Of a stretch of DNA of 64,000 bases, positions 23,998 to 34,562 are shown piece by piece. The translations under genes were made by a program, and so were the position numbers. The notes beneath the pieces are model-generated. The model had not been told where the DNA came from. It was given only the letters and a program-made list of their open reading frames with translations, and ran no database searches. Source of the stretch: Paguma larvata (Eukaryota > Chordata > Mammalia > Carnivora > Viverridae). The stretch's first letter is position 1. Each line of letters opens with the position of its first letter. The stretch is from assembly GCA_030068075.1 (NCBI GenBank), contig CM057828.1, forward strand, positions 116,425,699 through 116,489,698, read 5' to 3'.

Positions 23998-24754
23998 TTT
24001 TTTTTTTTTTTGTCGTTTAGCTTTTATTTCATGATCATAAACTTCACTCTGCAATCCAGCTAAACTTGGAGGGGAGGAAGGAGGACACGGACCTGCACAA
24101 CTGCAGCGGGTACACAGGGATTCTAGGAGATTCCGAGCAGAGGGGGGCGGAGGGGCACTCTCTGGAGCTACAGAAGGAATGGTCTGGTAGTTAAGATAAA
24201 ACACGAGTCAGATTTATTAGACCTGCCCACAGTCAGCGATGGTGATCTTCTTGCTGGTCTTGCCTTTCCGGGAGCCGAAGCGCTCCATGGCCTCCACGAT
24301 GTTCATGCCCTCCTTCACCTTGCCGAACACCACGTGCTTGCCGTCCAACCACTCGGTCTTGGCGGTGCAGATGAAAAACTGGGAATCGTTTGTGTTGGGC
24401 CCGGCGTTCGCCATGGACAGGATGCCAGGACCCGTGTGCTTCAGGATGAAATTCTCATCGTCAAACTTCTCCCCGTAGATGGACTTGCCACCGGTGCCAT
24501 TGTGGCGTGTGAAGTCACCACCCTGGCACATGAATCCCGGGATGCTCCTGTGGAAGCAGGAACCTTTATAACCGAATCCTTTCTCCCCAGTGCTCAGAGC
24601 ACGGAAGTTCTCTGCTGTCTTGGGCACTTTGTCTGCAAACAGCTCAAAGGAGACGCGGCCCAAGGGCTCGCCGTCCACGGCGATGTCAAAAAACACGGTA
24701 GGGTTGACCATGGCTGGGCGGCACAGGCGATCCCGAAGCGGCGGCGTCTGCAAG
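23998..24754 (-). pseudogene. PPIA: PPIA (cyclophilin A) processed retrocopy with an intact open frame
   Basis: An intronless copy of cyclophilin A, the cytosolic peptidyl-prolyl cis-trans isomerase. The ATG is at 24711-24709 in a Kozak-like context (GCCATGG) and the frame is open for 164 codons to 24217; the parent is 165 residues. The whole cyclophilin fold is present: FHR with catalytic Arg55, the FMCQGGDF motif, Phe113, Trp121 and His126. Recalled differences from the mammalian parent are Ile56Ser next to Arg55, Glu84Asp, Gly109Asp, Asn149Lys, and a C-terminal Leu-Glu replaced by a single Val. A short 5' UTR and a full 3' UTR with AATAAA (24023-24028, minus strand) lead into a poly-A run (T run to 24011 on the plus strand). 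Matching 18-bp duplications, GCCTAATGCTAACTCTTT, flank it at 23980-23997 and 24755-24772. The site TTTT/AAAG on the minus strand fits L1 endonuclease. Frame N-terminal of the ATG (to 24753) is open 5' UTR. It is probably a young processed pseudogene; expression is unknown. Confidence 0.93.
24217..24711 (-). CDS. Open reading frame of the PPIA retrocopy (164 aa)
   Basis: The potential coding part of the PPIA retrocopy, separated out because it has no frameshift or stop. It would encode a cyclophilin domain from [14 protein letters not shown] to ITIADCGQV. Four substitutions and one C-terminal change relative to the parent were seen by comparison from memory. Ser56 and Asp109 lie near the active-site groove, so activity and cyclosporin binding could differ. 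No promoter of its own is visible, and the upstream sequence is AT-rich and repeat-like. It is listed as a candidate retrogene, not as a proven gene. Confidence 0.4.
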   Translation of the reverse strand: MVNPTVFFDIAVDGEPLGRVSFELFADKVPKTAENFRALSTGEKGFGYKGSCFHRSIPGFMCQGGDFTRHNGTGGKSIYGEKFDDENFILKHTGPGILSMANAGPNTNDSQFFICTAKTEWLDGKHVVFGKVKEGMNIVEAMERFGSRKGKTSKKITIADCGQV

Positions 24755-24772
24755 GCCTAATGCTAACTCTTT

Positions 24773-25654
24773 AAAAAAAAAAAAATCAAATGAAGAAATT
24801 AAAAAGAATATATTTTATAGGCCATAAGAACCTTGGGCACAAATTAAACATTTTTAAAAATTAAGGCATGGACTACTCAAGTATGATATAGGGGAAAATT
24901 GCTCTGATATGTTTTCTTTACTTCACAGGGTCACAACACAGCTTAAAGGAGAAAGGAGAAGGAGAAAGGCATAAAGGAGAAAACTGACAACAAACTTTCG
25001 TAACACTGCAATTTCTCTTTCTCCAAAACCCATTCAATGTTGTGCATAAACGTTAATACACTGAGATATGGGAATAAAAGACTTAATCAAGTATAAGAAG
25101 TGAATTAAAAGAAGCTTTTCTTTCTCAATTTAGTGAATTTGGAAAAAAACAACCAGGAGTAAACTATTGGTACCTGATGGAGCTGGGTGCTGCCTCACAA
25201 TTTTTCCTCGTCAATATATTTAACCTAATTCTGTATTTTAAGTTACCATTAATTTATTCATTACATTAAGCTTACAGTTTAAAACATCTTTAACACAAAT
25301 TGCTATGAATTTCAGATCCAAAGGAAATAACCCCTACCGTGAAAAGGGATTTTTGTTACTGTTGCTATTCATTATTTTCTTAAAACTCGCCAGTCTACTT
25401 AAATTTTCTCCTGATTTATAGAAAAACATGTAAAAGTATATTTCATTTGAAAATATATATATATATTCATATTCCATATGAAAATATATATGTATATATA
25501 TTTGTATGTATACATACACAGCAAAACATGTTCCCCCATTTCTAGACTTTAAACAACCTAGAAGCATCCAGAGACTTGGTCGGAAAACTTCTCTACAGCC
25601 CAGTCCTTACATATTACCGTTCTAAAGAAACATTGTGAGGTCTGGCTCACTCTT
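24773..25654. other. AT-rich intergenic right of the PPIA retrocopy
   Basis: Contains the TA-rich run; no gene and no promoter for the reverse-strand PPIA copy is apparent. Confidence 0.55.
25454..25515 (+). repeat. (TA)-rich low-complexity run
   Basis: 'aaatatatatatatattcat' and 'gaaaatatatatgtatatat' form two related AT runs of palindromic character. Confidence 0.85.
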
Positions 25655-25669
25655 AAGTGTTAAGGTCCA

Positions 25670-25886
25670 GGGGCGCCTGGGTGGCTCAGTTGGTTAAGTG
25701 GCTGACTTCGGCTCAGGTCATGATCTCATAGTCTGTGAGTTCGAGCCCCACGTCGGGCTCTGTGCTGACGGCTCAGAGCCCGGAGCCTGCTTCGGATTCT
25801 GTATGTCCCTCTCTCTCTGCTCTTCCCCTGCTCATACTCCGTCTCTATGTCTCTCAAAAATAAATAAACGTTAAAAAAAAAATTTA
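25670..25886 (+). mobile_element. CAN-SINE, plus strand, young
   Basis: Close to the felid consensus with a perfect 15-bp duplication AAGTGTTAAGGTCCA at 25655-25669 and 25887-25901. Confidence 0.95.
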
Positions 25887-26078
25887 AAGTGTTAAGGTCC
25901 ATATTGCATTAATTAGAAATGATTTACCCGCACACATCCCAACCAAAGACAGGTATCCTGAGATTTGGAGAATTCCACCACACTAAAATAAGTTTGAACT
26001 TTATAGAGCATTTTAGTGCTATTTAAAAATTCTAATCTCAACTTGGAAAATTCATATCCCTTAAAAAAATTGTTTACT

Positions 26079-26263
26079 GGGGCACCTGGGTGGCTCAGTT
26101 GGTTAAGCATCTGACTCTTGATTTTGGCTCAGGTCATGATCTCACAGTTCATGGGTTCAAGCCCCAGGTTGGGTTCTGTGCTGACAGTGCTTGAGATTCT
26201 CTCTCTCTCCCTCTCTCTCTGTCCTTCCCCCCCCAAAATAAATAAACTTTTTAAAAAAAGATC
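26079..26263 (+). mobile_element. CAN-SINE, plus strand
   Basis: Shortened body with a C run (about 26226-26235) before the 'aaaataaataaac' tail. Confidence 0.9.
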
Positions 26264-26375
26264 ATGACTCTTAAAGCTCAGATGATGGTTAGCATTTGTT
26301 AACAATAAAGTATTTTTGAGAGAGACAGAGACTGTGCCAACCGTTAGTGGTATGCCTGTTAGCAACAGTTCTGTA

Positions 26376-26484
26376 GAAAAGGAGGAGAAGGAGGAAGAGG
26401 AGAGGGAGGGGGAGGAGGAGGAGGAGGAGAGGGAGGGGGAGAAGGAGAAGGAGGAGGAGAAGGAGGGGGAGGAGGAGGGAGACA
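26376..26484 (+). repeat. Polypurine (GGA/GAA) tract
   Basis: About 108 bases of almost pure A and G, made of GGAGGA, GAAGGA and AGGGGG units with no T and no C. It accounts for the Glu-rich and Ser-rich open frames on the two strands. Confidence 0.95.
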
Positions 26485-26732
26485 ATGGCTCTAATTCATA
26501 GCCCTGCCAAATGCCATGGTGTAAATATGCCCACCATGGCTGATTTCCAGCTGTCCATGTGACATTGGCAAAAGCAGATATAGATTAGATAGAATTGGAA
26601 ACAGACGCCCAGTTGTACACCATTACCTGGTATTTCCACCATACACATACCATGGACATATATAAACTCAAGAGCATACATAATCATGAAATGAACTAAA
26701 TTAGTTAAGAAGTGATGACTTGAGTATCATTT
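26485..26732. other. Unassigned sequence between polypurine tract and SINE
   Basis: Nothing recognised. Confidence 0.5.
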
Positions 26733-26929
26733 TTTTTAAGTTCATTTATTTATTTTGAGAGAGAGAGAGAGAGCACAAGCAGGGGAGGAGCAGAGAGCGA
26801 GGGAGAGAGAGAATCCCAAGCTGCCAACGTCGAGCCCGATATGGGGTTTGAATTCACGAACCGAGAGATCATGACCTGAGCCAGAACCAGGAGTCAGAGA
26901 CTTAACCAACTGAGCCACCCAGGCGCCCC
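26733..26929 (-). mobile_element. CAN-SINE, minus strand
   Basis: T-rich start, (GA)n body and end 'gccacccaggcgcccc'; TCATTTTT flanks both sides. Confidence 0.92.
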
Positions 26930-27398
26930 TCATTTTTGGTCTTAATACAATTTAAGTTTATATAATGAGATATTTTAATAATGGCCGTTTAACAACCACC
27001 TCACCAAATTCCTGAAAATCGACTGAGCAGCCAGTGAAGGTGGATTCCGGCACCCTCTTCCCTTGGCTCTGTTTTATGTTCTATTTTTTCTAATCTCTTA
27101 AGCTGAACCCTCTATGTCTTTTTATTTTCTTTTTTTGTTTATGAAGACCATTAAGGAATTTAATCGTGAGAAGAGTTTTGACTGCATACCAGGGAGATTT
27201 CTAAACATTAATTGTCTCTTTTCACTTATTTTGTAAATAGTCTGTTGTTTGGATTATTGACCAAATGCTACTTGGGAACATTTGTGTGTTTTGTTTTTGT
27301 TAGTTTTTTTTAATCCATCAGGTTAGATGTGTTTTCTTTAAGCTTCTTAATTCTAGTTTTACTGTCAGGTGATTTGAGAACGTGGCATATACAATTTC
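26930..27398. other. Intergenic left of Tigger1
   Basis: T-rich sequence without recognised features. Confidence 0.55.
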
Positions 27399-27400
27399 TA

Positions 27401-29999
27401 AGGCATACCTCGGACATATTGTGGGTTCCAGACCACTGCAATAAAGAGAATATCACAAAAAAGTCAGTCAAATAAAGTTTTTGGTGTCCCAGTGCAGATA
27501 ACATTATGTTTACATTTTACTCTAGTCTGTTATGTATGCAATAGCATTGTGTCTAAAAAAACAATGCGGATACCTTAATTTAAAAATACTTTACTGTCGG
27601 GGCACCTGGGTGGCTCAGTCAGTTAAGCGTCTGACGCCTGGTTTTGGCTCAGGTCATGATCTCATGTTTCTTGAGTTCGAGCCCCACATCAAAGTGCACT
27701 AATTGCGTGGAATCTGCTTGGGATTCTCCCTCTCTCCCTCTCTCTGCCCCTCCCTCGCCAGCGCTGTCTCTATCTCTCTCAAAAACACTTTATCGTTAAC
27801 AAATGCAAACCATCACCTGAGCTTTGAAAGTTGTAGTCTTTTTGCTGGGGGAGGGTCTTGCCAGGATGCCGGTGGCTGCTGACCGATCAGCATAGTGGTT
27901 GCTGAAGGCTGGGGTGGCTGTGGCGATTTCTTAAAAGAAGACAACAATGAGGTTTGCCACATCCATAGACTCTGCCTTTCCCAAACGATTTCTCTTTGGC
28001 AGGCAGTGCTGTTTGATAGCAGTTGACCCACAGGGGAGAACTTCTTTTAAAACCCGATTCGGTCCTCTCAAACAGTGTTGCTACCTTATCAACAAAGTTT
28101 ATGTGATATTCTAAATCTTTTGTCATTTCAACAGTCTTCACAGCATCCTCACCAGGAGTGGATTCCAACTCAAGAAATCACTTTCTTTGCTCATCCATAA
28201 GAAGCAACTGCTCATCCACTCAAGTGTGATCACAAGATTGTAGCCGCTCACTCCCGTCTTGAGGCTTCACGTCTAATTCTAGTTCTCCTGCTGTTTCTGC
28301 CCCATCTGTTGGGACCTCCTCCACTCACGTCTTGAGCCCCTCAACGTCACCCCTGGGGGTTAGAATCAACTTCTTCCAAACTCCTGTTTACATTGATATT
28401 TTGACCTCTTCTCGCGAATCACGAACGTCCTTAATGGCATCCAGCATACCAGTCCTTTCCGGAAGGCTTTCAATTTCTTTTGCCCAGATCCATCAGAGGA
28501 ATCATTATTTATGGCAACTAGAGATTTACAAAATGTATTTCTTAAATAAAAAGTCTTGAAAGTTGAAATGACTCCTTGATGCAGGCTGCGGAATGGATGT
28601 TGTGTTACCATGAAAACAACATTTGTCTCATTGTGCATGTCCACCAGAACTCTTGGGGTGACCAGGGGCATTGTCATGGAGCAGCCATATTTTGAAAGGA
28701 ATCTTTTTTTTTCTGAGCAGTAGATTCAACAGTGGACTTAAAATATTCGGAAAACCATGTTCTAAATATTTGTACAACCATCCAGGCTTTGTAGTTCCAT
28801 TTAGAGAGCACAGGCAAAGTAGATTCAGCATAATTTTTAAGGACCCTAGGATTTTCAGAACGGTAAGTGAGCACTGGCTTCCACATAAGTCACCAGCTGC
28901 ATTAGCCCCTGATAGGAGAGTCAGCCTGTTCTTTGAAGCTTTGAAGCCAGGCTTTGAGTTCTCCTCTCTAGCTATGAAAGTCCTGGACGGTATCTTCTTC
29001 TGGGGTAAGGCTATATTTTCTCTATTGGAAATCCGTTATGTAGCGTAGCCACCTTCATTCATTATCTATCTTTGCTACTAGACCTTCTGGATAATTCACT
29101 GCAGCTTTCATATTAGCACTGGCTGTTTCACCTTGCACTTTTGTGTTATGGACACAGGCCTCTTTCCTCAAACCTCTTGAACCAACCTCTGCTAGCTTCT
29201 AATTTTTCTTCCATAGCTTCCTCACCTCTCCCAGCCTTCGTAGAATTGAAGAGAGTCAGGGCCTCGGTTTGGATGAGGCTTTGGCTTAAGGGAATGTTGT
29301 GGCTGGTTTGATCTTCTCGCCAGACCACTCAAACTTTCTCCGTATCAGCAATAAAACTGCTACACTTTCTTATCATTCCTGTGTTCCCTGGAAGCACGTT
29401 TAATTTCCTTCAAGAACTTCTTTGCATTCACAACGTGGCTAACTGTTTTGGCTCAAGAGGCTTAGCTTTTGGCCGACTTCAGCTTTCGACATGCCTTCCC
29501 CACTACGCTTCATCATTTCTAGCTTTTGATTTAAAGTGGGAGACGTGCAACTCTTCCTTTTCACTTGAACACCGAGAGGCTATTGTAGGGTTATTAACTG
29601 GCCTAATTTCAATATTGTTGGATCTCAGGGAATAGGGAGGTCCAAGTAGAGGGAGAGAGATGGGGCATTGCTGGTTGGTAGAACAGTTAGAACACACACA
29701 GCCTTTATCAGTTAAGTTTACCGTCTTATATGGGGGTGGTTTATGGCACCCCAAAACAATTACAATGGTAACATCAAAGATGACCAATCGTAGATGACAA
29801 ATATAATAATGATGAAAAAATTTGAAATATTGCAAGAATTACCAAAAGGCAGCACACAGGCATGAAATGAGCAAATGCTGTCAGGAAAATGGCCCCAATA
29901 GACTTGCTCAATCCGGAATTGCCACAAGCCTTCAATTCATAAAAAATCACAATTATCTGCAGGGCACAAAAAGGAAGTGCAATAAACCGAGGTATGCCT
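27401..29999 (-). mobile_element. Nearly complete Tigger1 DNA transposon (pogo/Tc1-mariner type)
   Basis: Inverted ends are clear: AGGCATACCTCGGACATATT at 27401-27420 and its counterpart ending CCGAGGTATGCCT at 29999, next to TA dinucleotides. The element spans about 2.6 kb including a nested SINE, so about 2.4 kb alone, the length known for Tigger1. Transposase remains lie on the minus strand. They include [20 protein letters not shown] (about 29250-29310, DNA-binding half), SENPRVLKNYAESTLPVLSKWN (about 28800-28860), the DDE signature DNAPGHP (about 28656-28681), and a C-terminal part with [14 protein letters not shown] near 28130. Stops and frameshifts break every section, so it is long dead. 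The family was active in early placental mammals, and the insertion should be shared with other orders. Confidence 0.9.
27599..27785 (+). mobile_element. CAN-SINE nested in Tigger1
   Basis: tRNA-Lys-like head at 27599, CT-rich body and a short tail. It splits the Tigger1 subterminal sequence, and similar 'actttactgt/actttatcgt' flanks suggest a diverged target duplication. Confidence 0.9.
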
Positions 30000-30404
30000 A
30001 TGCTTTTAAAGTCCGTTCAGATTTTTTTATCATGAAATACTTCTCTTAGTAATATTAACAAAAGTTACAGCTCATGGAGTATTGCCCAGAAATGTTATAT
30101 CTTCTTTAATCTTCTCAAGCATCTGATACAATAGTGTCTTAGCTCAGAATACCTATGAAATAAACAGGAGGCAAAGACTGTATGCAATGCTGTGCCGGGG
30201 GGTACCATCCCAGGGCAGCAAGAGAGGGGAATGAGGAACAGGGAAGGAAGGAAAGCGATTAAGATGGTTGCACAGTCACACAGGCCACCTCAGCAAGAGC
30301 ACGTGGGACCAGGGAACCTCAGAATAGTTTAGGGGGGAGACAGAAGACAAAGCGATGTGGATCTCTCTGTTCTATCTCTTAATCCTCAAAGTTCACCCCA
30401 CTAG
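30000..30404. other. Intergenic right of Tigger1
   Basis: Nothing recognised. Confidence 0.5.
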
Positions 30405-30945
30405 GCATTAAAATTCTGTGGTAGAGTTTGCAAAAATGGCCACGATAGTTCCTACTGTTCCTGTATATATCCTTGTCTGTTCCCTTTGTAATGTGACTTT
30501 GCAACAAGTCGTCAGAAGGATTGCTCTATTTCCACCTCCTGAATCTAGTTTTGGTCGTATGACTTTATTCGGCCAATGGGACTTTAGCAAACAAATATGA
30601 TGCTGAGCAGAGACTTGGAAAGTGTAGGCGCACTGGGACACACCCTCTCTTGCTGTTGGGACCCTCTGCCTCCATGTACATAATCCTTGGCTAATTTGTT
30701 GCGTGATGAGGATCACATGCAACTGTCCCAGCTAACATGGAGCCAACTGCCAGATGTGGGGGTAAGGCCCCCCAGACAAACCAGTTGCCAGCCAATGGAC
30801 TGTAGTTCCATTCTGTACTATACATCCAGCCAGAGGAGCCAACGTAGACCCGAATGGGCCAGCCACCCTCAGAATTGTGAGAAAAAGTATTTGTTGTTTC
30901 AAGACAGTACATTTTGGGGTGTGTAGCAAAAACCAACCGATGGGC
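30405..30945 (+). mobile_element. Old LTR-like repeat (MaLR/MLT1-like, family uncertain)
   Basis: Starts 'tctgtggtagagtttgcaaa' with 'aatggccacga', and ends 'gaattgtgagaaaaagtatt' and 'acattttggggtgtgtagca', the usual ends of an old solitary LTR. A related copy in the opposite direction lies at 63478-63980. Confidence 0.5.
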
Positions 30946-31497
30946 TCTACCACAGTAGAGATTGGGTTAGCTGGCCCTTTGGGCAGCTGCTGGAGAAGCA
31001 AGATTCTGTGATCCATGTTCAGTGTTTCCTTGGAGTCCGGAAGTGGTGGGAGGAGCTTTGTGCCTTCTGGGGCCCCAATCCAATGTCACTGGAACCATGA
31101 CCGTCTCCCCACAATGAGTGTGATGGGTACCATGCTGAAGCCACACTGCAGAGGCCGCAGAGGCAGCTGGTGGTACAAGGAGGTGAGATGGTGACTGGAA
31201 TCTCTGTCAGGCAAGGACCAAAGTCAAAATTTGGAGGTAAGGCCAAGCAATCTGGGGAGGTGAATGAGGTGTACAGAGAGCTATTTTATCTTGCGTGAGT
31301 TAAGACTCTCAGTTTTAAGTCAATGAAAACTAACTTGTATTAGCTTAAGGGGAGAAAGTTAATTTATTGCAAGGATGCAGGAAGGCAGCAAAGCCTTAGA
31401 AAGAGGTCAGTGCTGGAAATGAGAATCTGGGAATTCTTTCTCCCTCTATCACCCAGATTTCTTAGCACATTTACATATTCTTCCCTCGTTCTTTTTT
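30946..31497. other. Intergenic, nothing recognised
   Basis: Moderate GC; may include a further old repeat near 31010-31250, not identifiable. Confidence 0.45.
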
Positions 31498-31700
31498 GTT
31501 TTCTTAATTTATTTATTTTGAGACATAGAGAGAGTATGTGAGCAGGGGAGGGGCAGAGAAAGGGAGAGACAGAATCCCAAGCAGGCTCCATGCTGTCAAC
31601 ACGGAATCCAATGCGGGGCTCGAACTCACAAACTGTGAGATGGTGACCTGAGCTGAGATCAACAGTCAGATGCTCAACCAAATGAGCCACCCAGGCGCCC
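31498..31700 (-). mobile_element. CAN-SINE, minus strand
   Basis: 'aatttatttattttgagaca' start and 'gccacccaggcgccc' end, full length. Confidence 0.92.
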
Positions 31701-32269
31701 TTCTTCTTTTCTCTTTCTGTAAACCAGCTACCTCTTCTGCTTCCCCAGGACTCTATGGAAGACATTACACACAGAGCCTTAAATTCAAACGCTACCATCC
31801 CAGACCCACCAATGTGCCAAATTTCTGAAAGAAACTGATTGTGTAGCTTCAGTCAGATGTGTACCCCAGAGTGGTAGGGGTGGAAGGCTTCCCAATGGCT
31901 GATCCTTGCAAATGGGGGCAAAGGGACATTTCCAGAGAAAAGGGTAAGCAATGAGAAAATTGCATTCTACCACATTTGCCCAATTTAAAAGATGAAGAAA
32001 CCAACCCAACTTCAGGGAGAATAAGGAATGCTCCCTAAGGCAGACTACCAGGGGCCAAGGAAAGGACCTTAGCCCAGATCTAATCTCAAACCTCAAACAT
32101 TTCCACTTCTAGCAGAGCTGTTCCATGGACTCTATCAAAAAATACCTAAGATAAATGTATTTCTATAATTGGCATGCTCTATTCTATAATAAGAAAAAAC
32201 CAAAATTATATTTTAAGCCCAGATACATCAAGAAAAAGCACACCCTTGTTTTAAAGTTGACCATCTTCC
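31701..32269. other. Intergenic, nothing recognised
   Basis: A 103-codon minus-strand frame at 31785-32096 has no domain or supporting context. Confidence 0.5.
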
Positions 32270-32720
32270 ACACATCAAATTTAAACTCTTCCTCCTGACC
32301 TTCAGTGTCTTCTATAATGTAGCCCCACCCCACCCTTCCTGCAGTTTCTGCAGTGCTCCACGGGAACTCCTCACCGACACAGGGCTGTTTTTCTGATCCG
32401 AATGCACCTCAGTCATTGCCAAGTCCGTGCGTTCAAGGGGATGGTCCCAGAGTGGCCCCCCTGCTCCCTCTCACCATTCCAATCCCTTCTCCCTTCAAAG
32501 TTTGCTCTGAGTCCGGCCTCTTCTGTGAACCTCTTAAGACAACTCAAATCTCGCTGAATTCCCATTGTTCTGAACCCCAAGAGTCAACTCACTCAACATC
32601 AAAGATGTTTAATACATTCGTGTTCTTAAATTTTTATTTTCTTATTTTTCCCCCCGCTAGGCGATTAATTCCTTAAGGCAGGGATCACATCTTGGTTTGC
32701 AACTCCAGGGGGCTCCCTGA
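32270..32720 (+). repeat. L2-like fragment
   Basis: 'tcctcctgaccttcagtgtc', 'ataatgtagccccacccc' and a 'ccttaaggcagggatcacat' end resemble the 3' part of LINE L2. Confidence 0.4.
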
Positions 32721-33250
32721 AACCTTCTGGTCATCTGAATACAAAATCTATGTGATGGGGTATGAATTTTCCAACCACCATCAGATGCCTCAATGATTAA
32801 CCAGTGGCTACCATTGTGGGCACTTAATCACTCCAGCGTGGAGTCAACAGCCTACTGGACATGCTGGTTTCTTTTCTCTGCCATCGCGCCTAGAAATTTC
32901 GGTTACTCTTACGTCCTGAGCATGTGTTTTGATCTGCGTAGATGAGAACTAAATCTGGCTTCATTTAAATATAGACTGAACATAACCGTATCCATTGCTT
33001 TCCGCCCACCCCATTACACAGACATCTCTCATTTGTGTCAGTTTCAGAATTGCACAATGGTACAAAAATCGGGTCTATATCATCATACCATAGTCTTAAG
33101 AACAGTGCTGCACAACTAAAATCTGGAACACATGGCTTGCGAGTACCTGTAACATACTGAATTTACTCCTTCATCATTATTTTTATTAAGTTCAATATAT
33201 TCTTCCTTTTGAAAGTCAAATGGTTCAACACAGTTTAAAATGAAACATAG
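32721..33250. other. Intergenic, nothing recognised
   Basis: Nothing beyond possible old repeat remnants. Confidence 0.5.
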
Positions 33251-33365
33251 GGGCACCCGTCTGCCTCAGTCCGGTAGAGCGTGTGCCTCTTAATCTCAGG
33301 GTCATGAGTTCAAGCCCCACGTTCGGTGTGGCACCTACCTAAAATTTAAAAAAATTTTAAAAAGT
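33251..33365 (+). mobile_element. Short tRNA-Lys SINE, plus strand
   Basis: The head retains a tRNA-Lys(CTT)-like form ('cggtagagcg', 'cctcttaatctcaggg', 'gttcaagccccacgtt') but lacks the CT-rich body. It is a SINE, not a tRNA gene: the acceptor stem does not pair and an A-rich tail follows. Confidence 0.75.
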
Positions 33366-33630
33366 TTAAATGAAAAACAATAGTCTCCTGCCACGACCTT
33401 CCCACCCCCCCCCGGAGGGAGCTGGTTCCACTCCTTTAGCCTTTATTCTGGCAGATGTCTCCATAATTAAAAATAATGTGTTTACATTATTATGTGAATT
33501 ATTAATACAAACGTAATTTATGCTCATATAGAAATATAATTGTATTTACTAAAAATATTTTTTTAATTCTTGGTTTTAACTTTTAGATAGTATTTATATT
33601 CTATTATGGAAGATAAGATTTTAACTCTCT

Positions 33631-33671
<41 letters not shown>

Positions 33672-34420
33672 CCCTTCCCTTATCTTCCCAGTTATTTACT
33701 TCGTTTTTTGCGAACTCAATATCCAGGGTGTACACTTTGTTATGCAACGATCTTTCACAGCTGAGTACAAACATTTGGTGTCTCGGTTATACTTCCTTTT
33801 CTTGTACAACTTTTTTCTTCTCCCTAAAAGTAATAATTGTCTCCTTTTCTTCTATTTGCTTGGTTTTCTCTGTTTTTGTCACTGACCCATCCCCACACGT
33901 TCACCAGCAGAGGCAGGTGCTCTCACAACACTCATCCAGCCCTCAGCCGGCCAGGAGCCCCGAGCCCCTCTGCTCTGGCTTCTCTGTAGACCTGCTGCCC
34001 AGACATCAACTTGGATATTCCTTCCACCACCAATGGGGTTAGATGAAGGTCTGTTTCCTAGATCCTGTGTCTTAATTTTCCTTGGTTTACACCCTTGTGT
34101 CGGCCAGACTCATGCCACTAGATTTCTGAGAAAGGCTAAGGGGATGGTACATTTTTTGAGACTTTAGCGTCTGAAAATATGTTTATTCTACCCTCGTTCT
34201 TAATAAGTTTGGCTGGTCTAGTAAATACCGTTTATTTTCGGAGCTACCCCACAACTCTTGGTCGCCTTTCTCTTGGCAAATCTCCCACATCTCGAGTCTC
34301 ACTTTTCCACGGTAACGTCTAGAATGTGCTCTTTGGCTGCTGGCGTTGCGGAGGGAAATACTAGCATAAATTCTGCCAAGGACGTGTGTATAAGACTTCG
34401 GTTGAGAAGAGCAATGTGAG
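33366..34420. other. Intergenic with CA microsatellite
   Basis: The sequence on either side of the short SINE at 33251 appears to belong to one old repeat of unknown family. The 104-codon frame at 33728-34042 has no domain. Confidence 0.5.
33631..33669 (+). repeat. (CA)n microsatellite
   Basis: About 19 uninterrupted CA units. Confidence 0.97.
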
Positions 34421-34562
34421 AGGCGCCTGGGCGACTCGGCGGTCCCCCAGTCGACCTCTGATGTCGGCTCAGTTCATGATCTCACGGTGCGTAAGATCGA
34501 GCCCAGCATAGGGCTCTGCGCTGACAGCACAGGGCCTGCTTGGAATTCTCTCTCTCCTTGTT
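34421..34562 (+). mobile_element. CAN-SINE, plus strand, 3'-truncated
   Basis: Head and centre present, ending abruptly after 'ggaattctctctctcc' without a tail. Confidence 0.85.

Noticed and set aside
26129..26501. Ser-rich (118 codons) and Glu-rich (61 codons) frames
   Set aside because: They are the two readings of the polypurine tract and SINE sequence.
30408..31016. Several 80-104-codon overlapping frames on both strands
   Set aside because: They fall in an old LTR-like repeat and have no conserved domain.
33251..33340. Possible tRNA-Lys(CTT) gene
   Set aside because: The A- and B-box regions look tRNA-like, but the acceptor stem does not pair, and an A-rich SINE tail follows.
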